A stretch of DNA of 23,356 nt from an uncultured Collinsella sp. GTDB lineage: Bacteria; Actinomycetota; Coriobacteriia; Coriobacteriales; Coriobacteriaceae. Below are positions 7,803 to 15,348 of this stretch, in pieces. Every line of letters starts with the position of its first letter. The stretch's first letter is position 1. The DNA lies in NCBI GenBank assembly GCA_900757505.1, contig CAAEOE010000087.1:1-23356 (forward strand), in the 5' to 3' direction. A program made the position numbers and the translations under genes. The notes below the pieces were generated by a model. That model did no database searches, had not been told where the DNA came from, and was given only the letters and a program-made list of their open reading frames with translations.

Positions 7803-9956
7803 TTACTGAACTTTGCTGGCGAACTCGAGGTATTGCATGCGCTGCAGCTTGTCGATCGTCGAGGCGTATGGGCTGTCTTCAGATTCCAAGTCGTAGCGCA
7901 GCCCGTCGGCACCAAGGTAGCCGGCGACATTGATGGTGGGCACATCTGACCTTGTTGCAAGCAGAGCCTTTTGATAGTCGGTGAGCGGGGCGCCGATCTT
8001 ATTAAGGGTAATGGCTGCAATCTCGTTTGCCCCGACGGTGTCGTAGACGTTGAGCTCGGTATTGCCGGCGATTTCATAGTTAGCCCAGACGAAATATGTC
8101 GACTGATAGATACGGAAAGCGTGGCTTGCCGTATCTTCCTGAGGGTACAGCTCGTCGTTGAGAGTCGTTGCGGCGCTCGGCTGATGGTCGCCAAAAAAGA
8201 CAAGGACAACCGGTCTGCCGATATTGCGGAGCTCGTTGATAAAGTACTCGAGGTCCCGGTCGGATGCGTTGATGCAGGTAAGATAGGTGTTGAGCGCGCT
8301 ATTGGCACCCTCGCTGGCTCCCTCGACCCAATAGTTTGTCAGCTCCTCGGCGGGAACGGTGCCATAGTCGTAGCCGCCGTGATTTTGCATCGTGACATCG
8401 AAGATGAACTGCGGGGCTTCGTCGGTTCTAAGCAGGTCGAGTATCTTGTCGTAGGTGGCGTAGTCGCATACGCCGGCATGGTAACAGGGCGCACCTTCGA
8501 AATCGCCGATTGAAAGAAAGTCTCCAAAGCCCAGCTGCTGATAGATTTTATCTCGATGGTAGTTGACGGGGTTTTGCGGGTGCATAGCGGTAGCGGTATA
8601 CCCAAGCTCCTTAAGGTCCTTTGCCAGGCTGTTGACGCCATTCATCTGATACAGCTGATAGGGGATCTTGCCTAATCCGACAAAGGCCGTTGTCGCTCCG
8701 GTCAAAAATTCGAATTCGGAGTTTGCCGTTCCGCCACCGGTGACCGAAGCGAGCATGGTGCCGCGAACAAGTGTGTCGGGAAGCGAGTTGTAGAATGCGG
8801 GGCCGGTGTACCCGGCCGCCTGGAGCTGCTCAAAGCACGAAAGGTCGCTAAAACTCTCGTTCATGACGGCAACAATCGTCGGCTTGATTTCATTGAACTG
8901 GGCAACGGCCGCCGCGCGCTGCTCGCTCGAGCCATACGTGCTGTCGTAGGTGGCGGCGAGCTCCTGCTCGATGCTCTGCGCCTCATCGGGCGTATAGTCT
9001 TCGGGCTTCTCAATGGGCAACTCGTTGACCATTTCGGTGAACGAAGTGATAAAACCCTGAGACGCGTACGTGGTGATGGGCTGCCAACGGTCAAATCCAA
9101 AATTCAGCGCCTGCTCCAAGTCGATGTTGGAAAAGCCCGAGAGCCCCACAACGGTCACTAGCAGAAAAGCGCAGAGGTTAGCGGCGATTGCGGGGAAGAC
9201 ATGGGTGGGCGTACGGAGCTTTCTCGGTCGGATAAGCGAAAGAAGCCCCAGGGAAATCTCTAGCAGGGCGAGAGAGGTTACGATTCCGGCGGTAAAGGTA
9301 AACTCGTATCCCTCGCTCACTTCCATTGCGGTGCCAAGGGCCAAGATATCGCTTGGCAGGATGGCCTCGCCTTTAAACGTTATGACGAAGTGCTCGGCAA
9401 TGCCAAGGATGCAACAGGCGACGGGCACGAGGGCCATGAAGCCTCCATGACGCTGTCCCAGCAAATAAAGGGAGAGCAGAACCGTCGCGAGCAGCCCGAC
9501 GGAAAACCCGAATGAGTTGGCGGGAATGCGATAGAACGTTTCGTTACAGGCAATTTCGAGTGAAACGAACGAGAGCGCTGAAACAGCGGCGATGACAAGG
9601 ATGTCACGGCAAATGCAGGCAACCGTTCCCGTCGCAAGATCGGTTTGGTCGATAAGTCCCGAAACCAAGGGTTCGACAAGAAGTATGACGGCGGCAGCAC
9701 CGAGCGCCGAATAAGAAAGGACCCATAGGGAACTGTCCTCATTTACGAGCAATTGATTCGTAATCCATGCAGCTACCACGCCGAGCGGGATGAGGAGCGT
9801 CGCGCACCAAAAGACGCGGGCAATGGGCGGCTTTTCATTGTGTTTGATTGAAAAATACACGCGCACGACGACGGTGGCCACGATAAGGACGGCGATGAAT
9901 ATGGGCAGATTGGCCATGTCGCTCGAAGTGATTTCAAGGGGGATATCTTCGGTCAT
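7803..9956 (-). CDS. LTA synthase-like membrane sulfatase-fold enzyme
   Basis: The 717-residue protein has about eight hydrophobic segments in residues 17-275 and an extracellular sulfatase/alkaline-phosphatase-fold domain from about 358. Residues matching the LtaS active site are visible: E367 in NESF, the nucleophile-like T410 in GGGTANSEFEF, H526 in QNHGG, and D590-H591 in FFGDHQPS. In that family the enzyme transfers glycerol phosphate (or a related group) from a lipid donor to a growing surface polymer. LtaS proper has five membrane segments, so the longer membrane part suggests a divergent member, and the polymer made here cannot be named. The start ATG 9956 is chosen for the AGAGGA site upstream; the 25 extra codons farther upstream have none. 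It is the first gene of the minus-strand group and is divergent from uvrA. Confidence 0.9.
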   Translation of the reverse strand: MTEDIPLEITSSDMANLPIFIAVLIVATVVVRVYFSIKHNEKPPIARVFWCATLLIPLGVVAAWITNQLLVNEDSSLWVLSYSALGAAAVILLVEPLVSGLIDQTDLATGTVACICRDILVIAAVSALSFVSLEIACNETFYRIPANSFGFSVGLLATVLLSLYLLGQRHGGFMALVPVACCILGIAEHFVITFKGEAILPSDILALGTAMEVSEGYEFTFTAGIVTSLALLEISLGLLSLIRPRKLRTPTHVFPAIAANLCAFLLVTVVGLSGFSNIDLEQALNFGFDRWQPITTYASQGFITSFTEMVNELPIEKPEDYTPDEAQSIEQELAATYDSTYGSSEQRAAAVAQFNEIKPTIVAVMNESFSDLSCFEQLQAAGYTGPAFYNSLPDTLVRGTMLASVTGGGTANSEFEFLTGATTAFVGLGKIPYQLYQMNGVNSLAKDLKELGYTATAMHPQNPVNYHRDKIYQQLGFGDFLSIGDFEGAPCYHAGVCDYATYDKILDLLRTDEAPQFIFDVTMQNHGGYDYGTVPAEELTNYWVEGASEGANSALNTYLTCINASDRDLEYFINELRNIGRPVVLVFFGDHQPSAATTLNDELYPQEDTASHAFRIYQSTYFVWANYEIAGNTELNVYDTVGANEIAAITLNKIGAPLTDYQKALLATRSDVPTINVAGYLGADGLRYDLESEDSPYASTIDKLQRMQYLEFASKVQ

Positions 9957-9968
9957 GGACGTTCCTCT

Positions 9969-10006
9969 GTTACAGCAAATTAAGTTCAGTATTAGATTAC
10001 TGTAAC
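9969..10006. promoter_or_regulatory. Inverted repeat in the divergent LTA synthase-like/uvrA gap
   Basis: GTTACAG (9969-9975) and its reverse complement CTGTAAC (10000-10006) flank a 24-base AT-rich centre, 13 bases from the minus-strand start codon. The AT-rich centre probably overlaps the promoter of the minus-strand gene, so the pair could be an operator. It could also be chance, as the arms are only 7 bp. Confidence 0.35.
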
Positions 10007-10074
10007 CTTTCCATGGCATTTCGAGAAACAAAGCACCCGATACGCAAAGCTAAAGGTCTGCGAATCTTGTATTA

Positions 10075-10088
10075 CGAACATCTGTGCG
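10075..10088 (+). promoter_or_regulatory. Candidate LexA (SOS) box upstream of uvrA
   Basis: CGAACATCTGTGCG matches the Gram-positive/actinobacterial LexA consensus CGAAC-N4-GTTCG at nine of ten defined bases. It lies 62 bases before the uvrA start codon and shortly before TAAACT (10101-10106), a possible -10 box. uvrA is a classical SOS gene. The site is inferred from consensus only. Confidence 0.55.
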
Positions 10089-10149
10089 CGTCGAGTGCGC
10101 TAAACTCATCGACAGTATGATTCGATGCAATAGGAGGCAAGGAGCTTCC

Positions 10150-13029
10150 ATGTCTGATTCTTCTATCGTTATTCGCGGCGCTCGTGAGCACAACCTCCGT
10201 GATATCGATGTTTCCATTCCGCGTGACCAACTCGTGGTCATTACCGGTCTTTCTGGCTCGGGCAAGAGTTCGCTGGCATTTGACACTATCTATGCCGAGG
10301 GCCAGCGTCGATACGTCGAGAGTCTTTCGAGCTATGCGCGCCAGTTCTTGGGCCAGATGGACAAACCCGACTTGGATTCAATCGACGGCCTTTCGCCGGC
10401 GGTGTCGATCGACCAAAAGACGACGTCTAAAAACCCTCGCTCGACGGTTGGCACCGTAACCGAGATTTATGACTATCTGCGCCTGCTGTTCGCCCGTGTG
10501 GGCACCCCGCACTGTCCCGAATGCGGCCGCGTCATTGAGCGCCAGACGACCGACCAGGTTGCCGACAAGGTCTTGGCGGCGGGGGAGGGCCGCCGCGCGT
10601 TTGTGCTGGCACCGGTGGTGCGCGGGCGAAAAGGCGAGTACACCAAACTGTTTGAGGACCTTCGCGCCGAGGGCTTTAGCCGCGTGCGTGTCGACGGTGA
10701 AGTGCGCTCGCTCGACGATCCGATCGATCTGGATAAGAAATTCAAGCACGATATCGAGGTCGTGGTCGATCGCATCGTGATCCGTGAGAATTCTCTGGGC
10801 CGTATCGCCGAGTCTGTTGAGCAGGCGACCGCGCTGGCTCACGGCAATGTAAACGTGTACATGCTGCCCGATCGTGATGCTCCCGAGGGGACCGAGGGCG
10901 AGCTTCTGGAGTATTCGTTGGCCTTGGCGTGCCCGGAGCATGGACACTCCATTGACGATCTTCAGCCGCGTGATTTTTCGTTTAACGCTCCCTATGGCGC
11001 ATGTCCTGAGTGCGACGGCCTGGGCTTTAAGAAAACCGTTGATGCCGAGGCGCTGATCGAGGACCCCTCGAAGTCCATTGCCGACGGAGTCTTTGGTAGC
11101 CTGTTTGGCAATTCGAACTACTATCCGCAGATTTTTGCTGCGGTCTGCAAACACTTTAAGGTGAGCGCCGATACGCCGTGGGAGGACTTGCCCCCTCGCG
11201 TGCGTCGTGCATTCTTGGATGGCCTGGGCGATACGAAGATCTCGGTCGACTACCAAAAGCTCGACGGACGTCGCAGCCAGTGGGATACCAAGTTTTCGGG
11301 CGTTCGCAACATCCTGTACGAACGCTATACCGAGACGACGAACGAGAACACCAAGGCGCGCCTGGAGAAGTACATTCGCGAGGAGCCGTGCTCGACTTGC
11401 CACGGCGCTCGTTTGCGCCCTGAGATGCTCGCCGTCACCGTGGGCGGCAAGTCCATTTACGAAGTTTGTTGCCTGTCGTGCCGTGAATCGCTCGAGTTTT
11501 TTGAGGGCCTGGAACTCACCGAGCGCCAACAGTTTATCGGCGGCCGTATCGTCAAGGAAATTCTGGAGCGCCTGCGTTTTCTGGTCGATGTTGGACTCGA
11601 CTATCTGACACTCGATCGCGCCTCGGCGACGCTTTCCGGTGGCGAGGCACAGCGTATTCGCTTGGCAACGCAGATCGGCGCGGGTCTCATGGGCGTGCTC
11701 TATATTCTGGACGAGCCCTCGATCGGTCTTCATCAGCGTGACAACGAGCGCCTGATCAAGACGCTCGAGCGCCTGCGCGATATCGGCAATACCGTTATCG
11801 TTGTCGAACACGACGAGGATACAATCCGTGCCGCCGACTACGTGATCGACATGGGGCCCGGCGCCGGTGTCAACGGCGGACACGTAGTCGCGGCGGGAAC
11901 GCCTGCTGATATCATGGCGTGTCCTGAGTCGATGACGGGCGCTTATCTGACCGGCAAACGAATGATTCGGGTGCCTGATGAACGGCGCAAGCCCGGTCGC
12001 GGCTGCCTTAAAATTACGGGCGCTCGAGCCAACAACCTCAAAAACGTTACCGCCAAGATCGAGTTTGGTACGCTTACGGTTGTTACCGGCGTGTCGGGAT
12101 CGGGCAAGAGCTCCCTGGTTACCGACACCATTGCGCCTGCCCTTACGAATGCTATTCACCGTTCGACGCGCCCTGTGGGTCCGTATAAAAAAATCGAGGG
12201 CATCGAGTGTATCGATAAGGTTATTGATATCGACCAGTCGCCGATTGGCCGCACGCCGCGTTCCAACCCTGCTACCTATATCGGCCTGTGGGATGATCTT
12301 CGCGCGCTGTTTGCGAGTACGCCGGAGTCGAAGGCGCGCGGCTACTCGCCGGGTCGTTTCTCCTTTAATGTGAGTGGCGGGCGCTGCGAGGCGTGCAAGG
12401 GCGACGGGCAGATCAAGATCGAGATGCACTTCCTTCCCGATATCTACGTTCCCTGCGAAGTTTGCGGCGGTAAACGCTACAACCGCGAGACACTCGAGGT
12501 CACCTACCGTGGCAAGACCATCTCGGACGTACTTGACATGAGCGTGGCCGAGGCACTGGCTTTCTTTGGGAATATCCCGCAGATCAAGCGAAAGCTCCAG
12601 ACGCTGTACGATGTAGGCTTGGGCTACGTGAGCCTGGGCCAGCCCGCCACGACGCTCTCGGGCGGCGAGGCGCAGCGTGTGAAACTCGCCAAGGAGCTTC
12701 ATCGACGCCAGACGGGCAAGACGTTCTATATTTTGGACGAGCCGACGACTGGCCTTCATTTTGAGGACGTCCGCCAGCTGCTCGATGTGCTGCAGCGCTT
12801 GGTCGATGCGGGCAACACGGTGCTGGTGATTGAACACAACCTTGATGTCATCAAGGTTGCCGACCGCCTGATCGATATGGGTCCCGAGGGCGGTAACGGC
12901 GGCGGAACCGTCGTGGTTTCGGGCACACCGGAGCAGGTTGCGGACTGTCCGCAGAGTTATACGGGCAAGTTTTTGGCGCCGTTGCTCAGGCGTGACCGGG
13001 AGCGTCAGGCTCAACTTGATGCTCAATAA
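10150..13029 (+). CDS. uvrA: UvrABC excinuclease subunit A (damage-recognition ATPase)
   Basis: The 959-residue UvrA has two ABC ATPase modules and scans DNA for bulky lesions before loading UvrB. Module 1 shows Walker A GLSGSGKS at 33-40, the UvrA-specific segment with SIDQKTTSKNPRSTVGT, and signature LSGGEAQR with ILDEPSIGLH. Module 2 shows GVSGSGKS, SGGRCEAC, LSGGEAQR and ILDEPTTGLHFED. The C-terminal zinc finger is intact: CEAC then CEVC, 19 residues apart. The first zinc finger has His in place of the second Cys: C261-P-E-H264 then C285-P-E-C288, so it would be a CCCH-type site. ATG 10150 is chosen because AGGAGG and AAGGAG lie just before it and the protein then starts like its relatives. 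A hairpin follows the gene. Possible LexA control is listed separately. Confidence 0.98.
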   Translation: MSDSSIVIRGAREHNLRDIDVSIPRDQLVVITGLSGSGKSSLAFDTIYAEGQRRYVESLSSYARQFLGQMDKPDLDSIDGLSPAVSIDQKTTSKNPRSTVGTVTEIYDYLRLLFARVGTPHCPECGRVIERQTTDQVADKVLAAGEGRRAFVLAPVVRGRKGEYTKLFEDLRAEGFSRVRVDGEVRSLDDPIDLDKKFKHDIEVVVDRIVIRENSLGRIAESVEQATALAHGNVNVYMLPDRDAPEGTEGELLEYSLALACPEHGHSIDDLQPRDFSFNAPYGACPECDGLGFKKTVDAEALIEDPSKSIADGVFGSLFGNSNYYPQIFAAVCKHFKVSADTPWEDLPPRVRRAFLDGLGDTKISVDYQKLDGRRSQWDTKFSGVRNILYERYTETTNENTKARLEKYIREEPCSTCHGARLRPEMLAVTVGGKSIYEVCCLSCRESLEFFEGLELTERQQFIGGRIVKEILERLRFLVDVGLDYLTLDRASATLSGGEAQRIRLATQIGAGLMGVLYILDEPSIGLHQRDNERLIKTLERLRDIGNTVIVVEHDEDTIRAADYVIDMGPGAGVNGGHVVAAGTPADIMACPESMTGAYLTGKRMIRVPDERRKPGRGCLKITGARANNLKNVTAKIEFGTLTVVTGVSGSGKSSLVTDTIAPALTNAIHRSTRPVGPYKKIEGIECIDKVIDIDQSPIGRTPRSNPATYIGLWDDLRALFASTPESKARGYSPGRFSFNVSGGRCEACKGDGQIKIEMHFLPDIYVPCEVCGGKRYNRETLEVTYRGKTISDVLDMSVAEALAFFGNIPQIKRKLQTLYDVGLGYVSLGQPATTLSGGEAQRVKLAKELHRRQTGKTFYILDEPTTGLHFEDVRQLLDVLQRLVDAGNTVLVIEHNLDVIKVADRLIDMGPEGGNGGGTVVVSGTPEQVADCPQSYTGKFLAPLLRRDRERQAQLDAQ

Positions 13030-13049
13030 ATAGGCGATTCAGTTTATGG

Positions 13050-13080
13050 GCGCCATCGACTCCTTGTGATTCGATGGCGC
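13050..13080 (+). terminator. Hairpin downstream of uvrA, probable terminator
   Basis: A perfect 10-bp stem (13050-13059 with 13071-13080) encloses an 11-base loop, 20 bases after the uvrA stop. The following bases TTGCTGTG are only weakly U-rich, so termination may be incomplete. Confidence 0.65.
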
Positions 13081-13093
13081 TTGCTGTGCCGAA

Positions 13094-13124
13094 GTGACGT
13101 ATGCAGCCGAATTGGACATATACT
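13094..13124 (+). promoter_or_regulatory. Candidate promoter for the deacylase-murJ-uvrC unit
   Basis: GTGACG (13094-13099) and TATACT (13119-13124, five of six consensus) are separated by 19 bases. They lie between the uvrA hairpin and the deacylase gene, giving a leader of about 30 bases. The long spacer keeps confidence modest. Confidence 0.4.
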
Positions 13125-13161
13125 TAATCCTTACGTCCGAATGCGAGGGAAAGGATATGTC

Positions 13162-13662
13162 ATGGTAAAGGCTGTAAAGACGCCAAAAACCAATGCGATG
13201 CGCGAGCTGGAAAGCGCCGGCATTTCCTATGTTCTACATACGTACGAAGACGATGGTGATGAGTCGGTGGGCCTGGGTGTCGCGATTTCGGAGCAGCTTG
13301 GCGAGGAGCCCGGTCAAGGATTTAAGACTTTGGTCTGCGTGACACCGTCCAACGACCATGTCGTGTGCTGTATCCCTGTTGCCGACGAGCTCGATCTAAA
13401 GTCCGCCGCGCGTGCCGCGGGGGAGAAGTCCTTGGCCATGATGCATGTGAAGGATTTGCTTGCGGCGACTGGCTACGTTCGCGGCGGCTGCAGCCCGGTC
13501 GGTATGAAAAAACGCTACCGGACGCTCATTGATGAGACATGTGTCCTTTGGGATACCATTTTTATTTCGGGAGGCAAGCGTGGTTATCAGCTCGAGCTTG
13601 CACCCGATGATTTAATTGCATTTTGCGGGGCGACGGTTGCCGCGATTACGAGAGAGGACTGA
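13162..13662 (+). CDS. ybaK: YbaK/EbsC-family Cys-tRNA(Pro)/Cys-tRNA(Cys) deacylase
   Basis: The 166-residue single-domain protein matches the YbaK family, which hydrolyses mischarged Cys-tRNA(Pro) in trans to proline-tRNA ligase. Visible hallmarks are the catalytic-lysine segment FKTLVC (K55), AADELDLK-like VADELDLK at 73-80, and the GYVRGGCSPVGMKK motif at 104-117. The chosen start is ATG 13162 with GAAAGGA upstream; the open frame continues 32 codons farther but overlaps the promoter and the uvrA hairpin and has no ribosome site. It is followed by murJ after a three-base gap. The exact tRNA specificity within the INS superfamily cannot be settled by reading, although the GGCSP motif favours YbaK over ProX. 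Confidence 0.9.
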   Translation: MVKAVKTPKTNAMRELESAGISYVLHTYEDDGDESVGLGVAISEQLGEEPGQGFKTLVCVTPSNDHVVCCIPVADELDLKSAARAAGEKSLAMMHVKDLLAATGYVRGGCSPVGMKKRYRTLIDETCVLWDTIFISGGKRGYQLELAPDDLIAFCGATVAAITRED

Positions 13663-13665
13663 GCG

Positions 13666-15348
13666 ATGCCGCAGGAAGAATTGAAGCGCGGAGCTCATTT
13701 TGCAAAAGAATCTGCGCCTCAGACACCCTCATCCGAAGCTTCTTCGTCGCGAGATGACACTGACGACATGGGCTCGTCGGACTACTCCACGGTTGGTCGT
13801 TCCGCCGGGCTTATGACCATCCTGACCATCGTGTCTCGCGTCACCGGTTTTATCCGCACGTGGGCAATGGCGGCCGCTATCGGCATGTCGCTACTCTCGT
13901 CCTCCTATCAGGTCGCCAACAACCTGCCCAATATGCTCTACGAACTCGTGATGGGCGGCATGCTCGTGACGGCGTTTTTGCCCGTGTACATGGGCGTGAG
14001 GCGTGAGCAGGGTCGCGAGGCCTCGAACGAGTACGTGGGCAACCTGCTCGGCATTCTGCTTTTAGTGCTGGGCGGCATTTCGTTGCTGGGGACCGTGTTC
14101 GCCCCGGGCTTTATCTGGACGCAATCGTTCCTTTCGGGTGACGGCGGCAGCATGGATACCGCTGCGTTCATGTTCCGTTTCTTTGCCATCCAGATTCTGT
14201 TTTATGGTTTGGGCTCGGTGTTTTCGGGCGTTCTCAACGCACACCGCGACTACTTTTGGTCGACGTTTGCCCCGGTCCTCAACAATGTGATCGTCATTGC
14301 GAGCTTTATGGGTTTTGCGCCCGTGTCCGCACAGTTTGGCGAACGTGCCGGCATCATCTTGATTGCGGCCGGTACGACCCTCGGTGTCTTTGTTCAGATG
14401 GCATGTCAGATTCCCGCGCTTGGCAAGCACGGCGTGCATCCCCATATCCATATCGACTTTAAGGACCCCGCGCTGCGCCAGACGATTGCGCTCGGTATCC
14501 CGACGCTGCTCGCCACGGTGTGCATGTTTGTCTCGACTTCTATCACCAACGCTGCCGCGCTGGTGGTCCAGCCCGAGACGGGTCCTTCCGTCATCGCCTA
14601 TGCGCGCCTGTGGTACACGCTACCCTACGCGCTGATTGCTGCCTCGCTTTCGACGGCGCTCTATACCGAGCTCTCTCACGACGCACAGGAGAAGGATTAC
14701 GACAGCGTTCGCACGGGCATTTCGCGTGGCGTCGCCCAAATGCTGTTCTTCCTGATTCCGTTCGCGCTGTACCTGATTGTCTTCGCGCGTCCGCTCAACA
14801 TGATCTACTGTGCTGGCAAGTTCGATGAATCCGGCGTGACGCTGGTGTCCGAGTACCTTGTCTACCTGGCGTTCTCGCTGCCGCTCTACGGCGTGGTCGT
14901 ATTGATGCAGAAGAGCTTCTCTGCCTTGCTCGACATGAAGCCCTATAGCCGCTATTGCCTGTATTCCGCCATCGGCCAGGCCGGCTCGGTTCTGCTGTTT
15001 GGCGTTGTGCTGGGCTTCGGTATGCCGGCAATCGCGCTTTCGTATGTCGTCGACTACGTGATCTTGGTCGGATGTTCGCTATGGTGGCTGCGTCGTCGTC
15101 TGCGTGGCCTTCAGGTCAAATCTATCCTGCATGGCGGTTTCTTTGGCCTTTTGCTCGGTGGCCTGGGTGCTGCCGCAGGCGCCGGCGTCATGTGGGCGCT
15201 TGAGCACTTTGTCGGGGCACTTGGCGGCTCGATTCTGATTACTCTTGGCTACGTTTGCGTTGCGGGTGTCGTCTCGCTTGCTGTTACCTTTGGCCTTGCC
15301 GTCGTCCTTAAGATGCCCGAGGTCTCGGCGCTGCTTCGTCGCAAGTAG
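13666..15348 (+). CDS. murJ: Lipid II flippase MurJ (MviN family)
   Basis: The 560-residue polytopic membrane protein belongs to the MOP superfamily and should flip lipid II across the membrane for peptidoglycan synthesis. It begins with a hydrophilic, probably disordered cytoplasmic stretch of about 45 residues rich in Ser, Glu and Asp. The family core follows: GRSAGLMTILTIVSRVTGFIR, then NLPNMLYELVMGGMLVTAFLPVY, which is the typical MurJ motif with Arg in the first segment. Hydrophobic segments continue to the C-terminus, consistent with about 14. The stop TAG is directly followed by the GTG start of uvrC. A GAGAGGA site precedes ATG 13666. Actinobacterial MurJ often has a long C-terminal pseudokinase tail; none is present here. 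Confidence 0.95.
   Translation: MPQEELKRGAHFAKESAPQTPSSEASSSRDDTDDMGSSDYSTVGRSAGLMTILTIVSRVTGFIRTWAMAAAIGMSLLSSSYQVANNLPNMLYELVMGGMLVTAFLPVYMGVRREQGREASNEYVGNLLGILLLVLGGISLLGTVFAPGFIWTQSFLSGDGGSMDTAAFMFRFFAIQILFYGLGSVFSGVLNAHRDYFWSTFAPVLNNVIVIASFMGFAPVSAQFGERAGIILIAAGTTLGVFVQMACQIPALGKHGVHPHIHIDFKDPALRQTIALGIPTLLATVCMFVSTSITNAAALVVQPETGPSVIAYARLWYTLPYALIAASLSTALYTELSHDAQEKDYDSVRTGISRGVAQMLFFLIPFALYLIVFARPLNMIYCAGKFDESGVTLVSEYLVYLAFSLPLYGVVVLMQKSFSALLDMKPYSRYCLYSAIGQAGSVLLFGVVLGFGMPAIALSYVVDYVILVGCSLWWLRRRLRGLQVKSILHGGFFGLLLGGLGAAAGAGVMWALEHFVGALGGSILITLGYVCVAGVVSLAVTFGLAVVLKMPEVSALLRRK

Noticed and set aside
7658..8308. Upstream extension of the Mrp-family frame to 8308
   Set aside because: The added 217 residues are antisense to the end of the LTA synthase-like gene region, are rich in Ser/Thr/Pro without a domain, and ATG 7657 has an ideal AAAGGAG site.
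10378..13026. Open frame of 882 codons on the minus strand, opposite uvrA
   Set aside because: It lies wholly inside uvrA, whose identity is certain, and has no recognisable domain. It is a shadow of GC-rich third positions.
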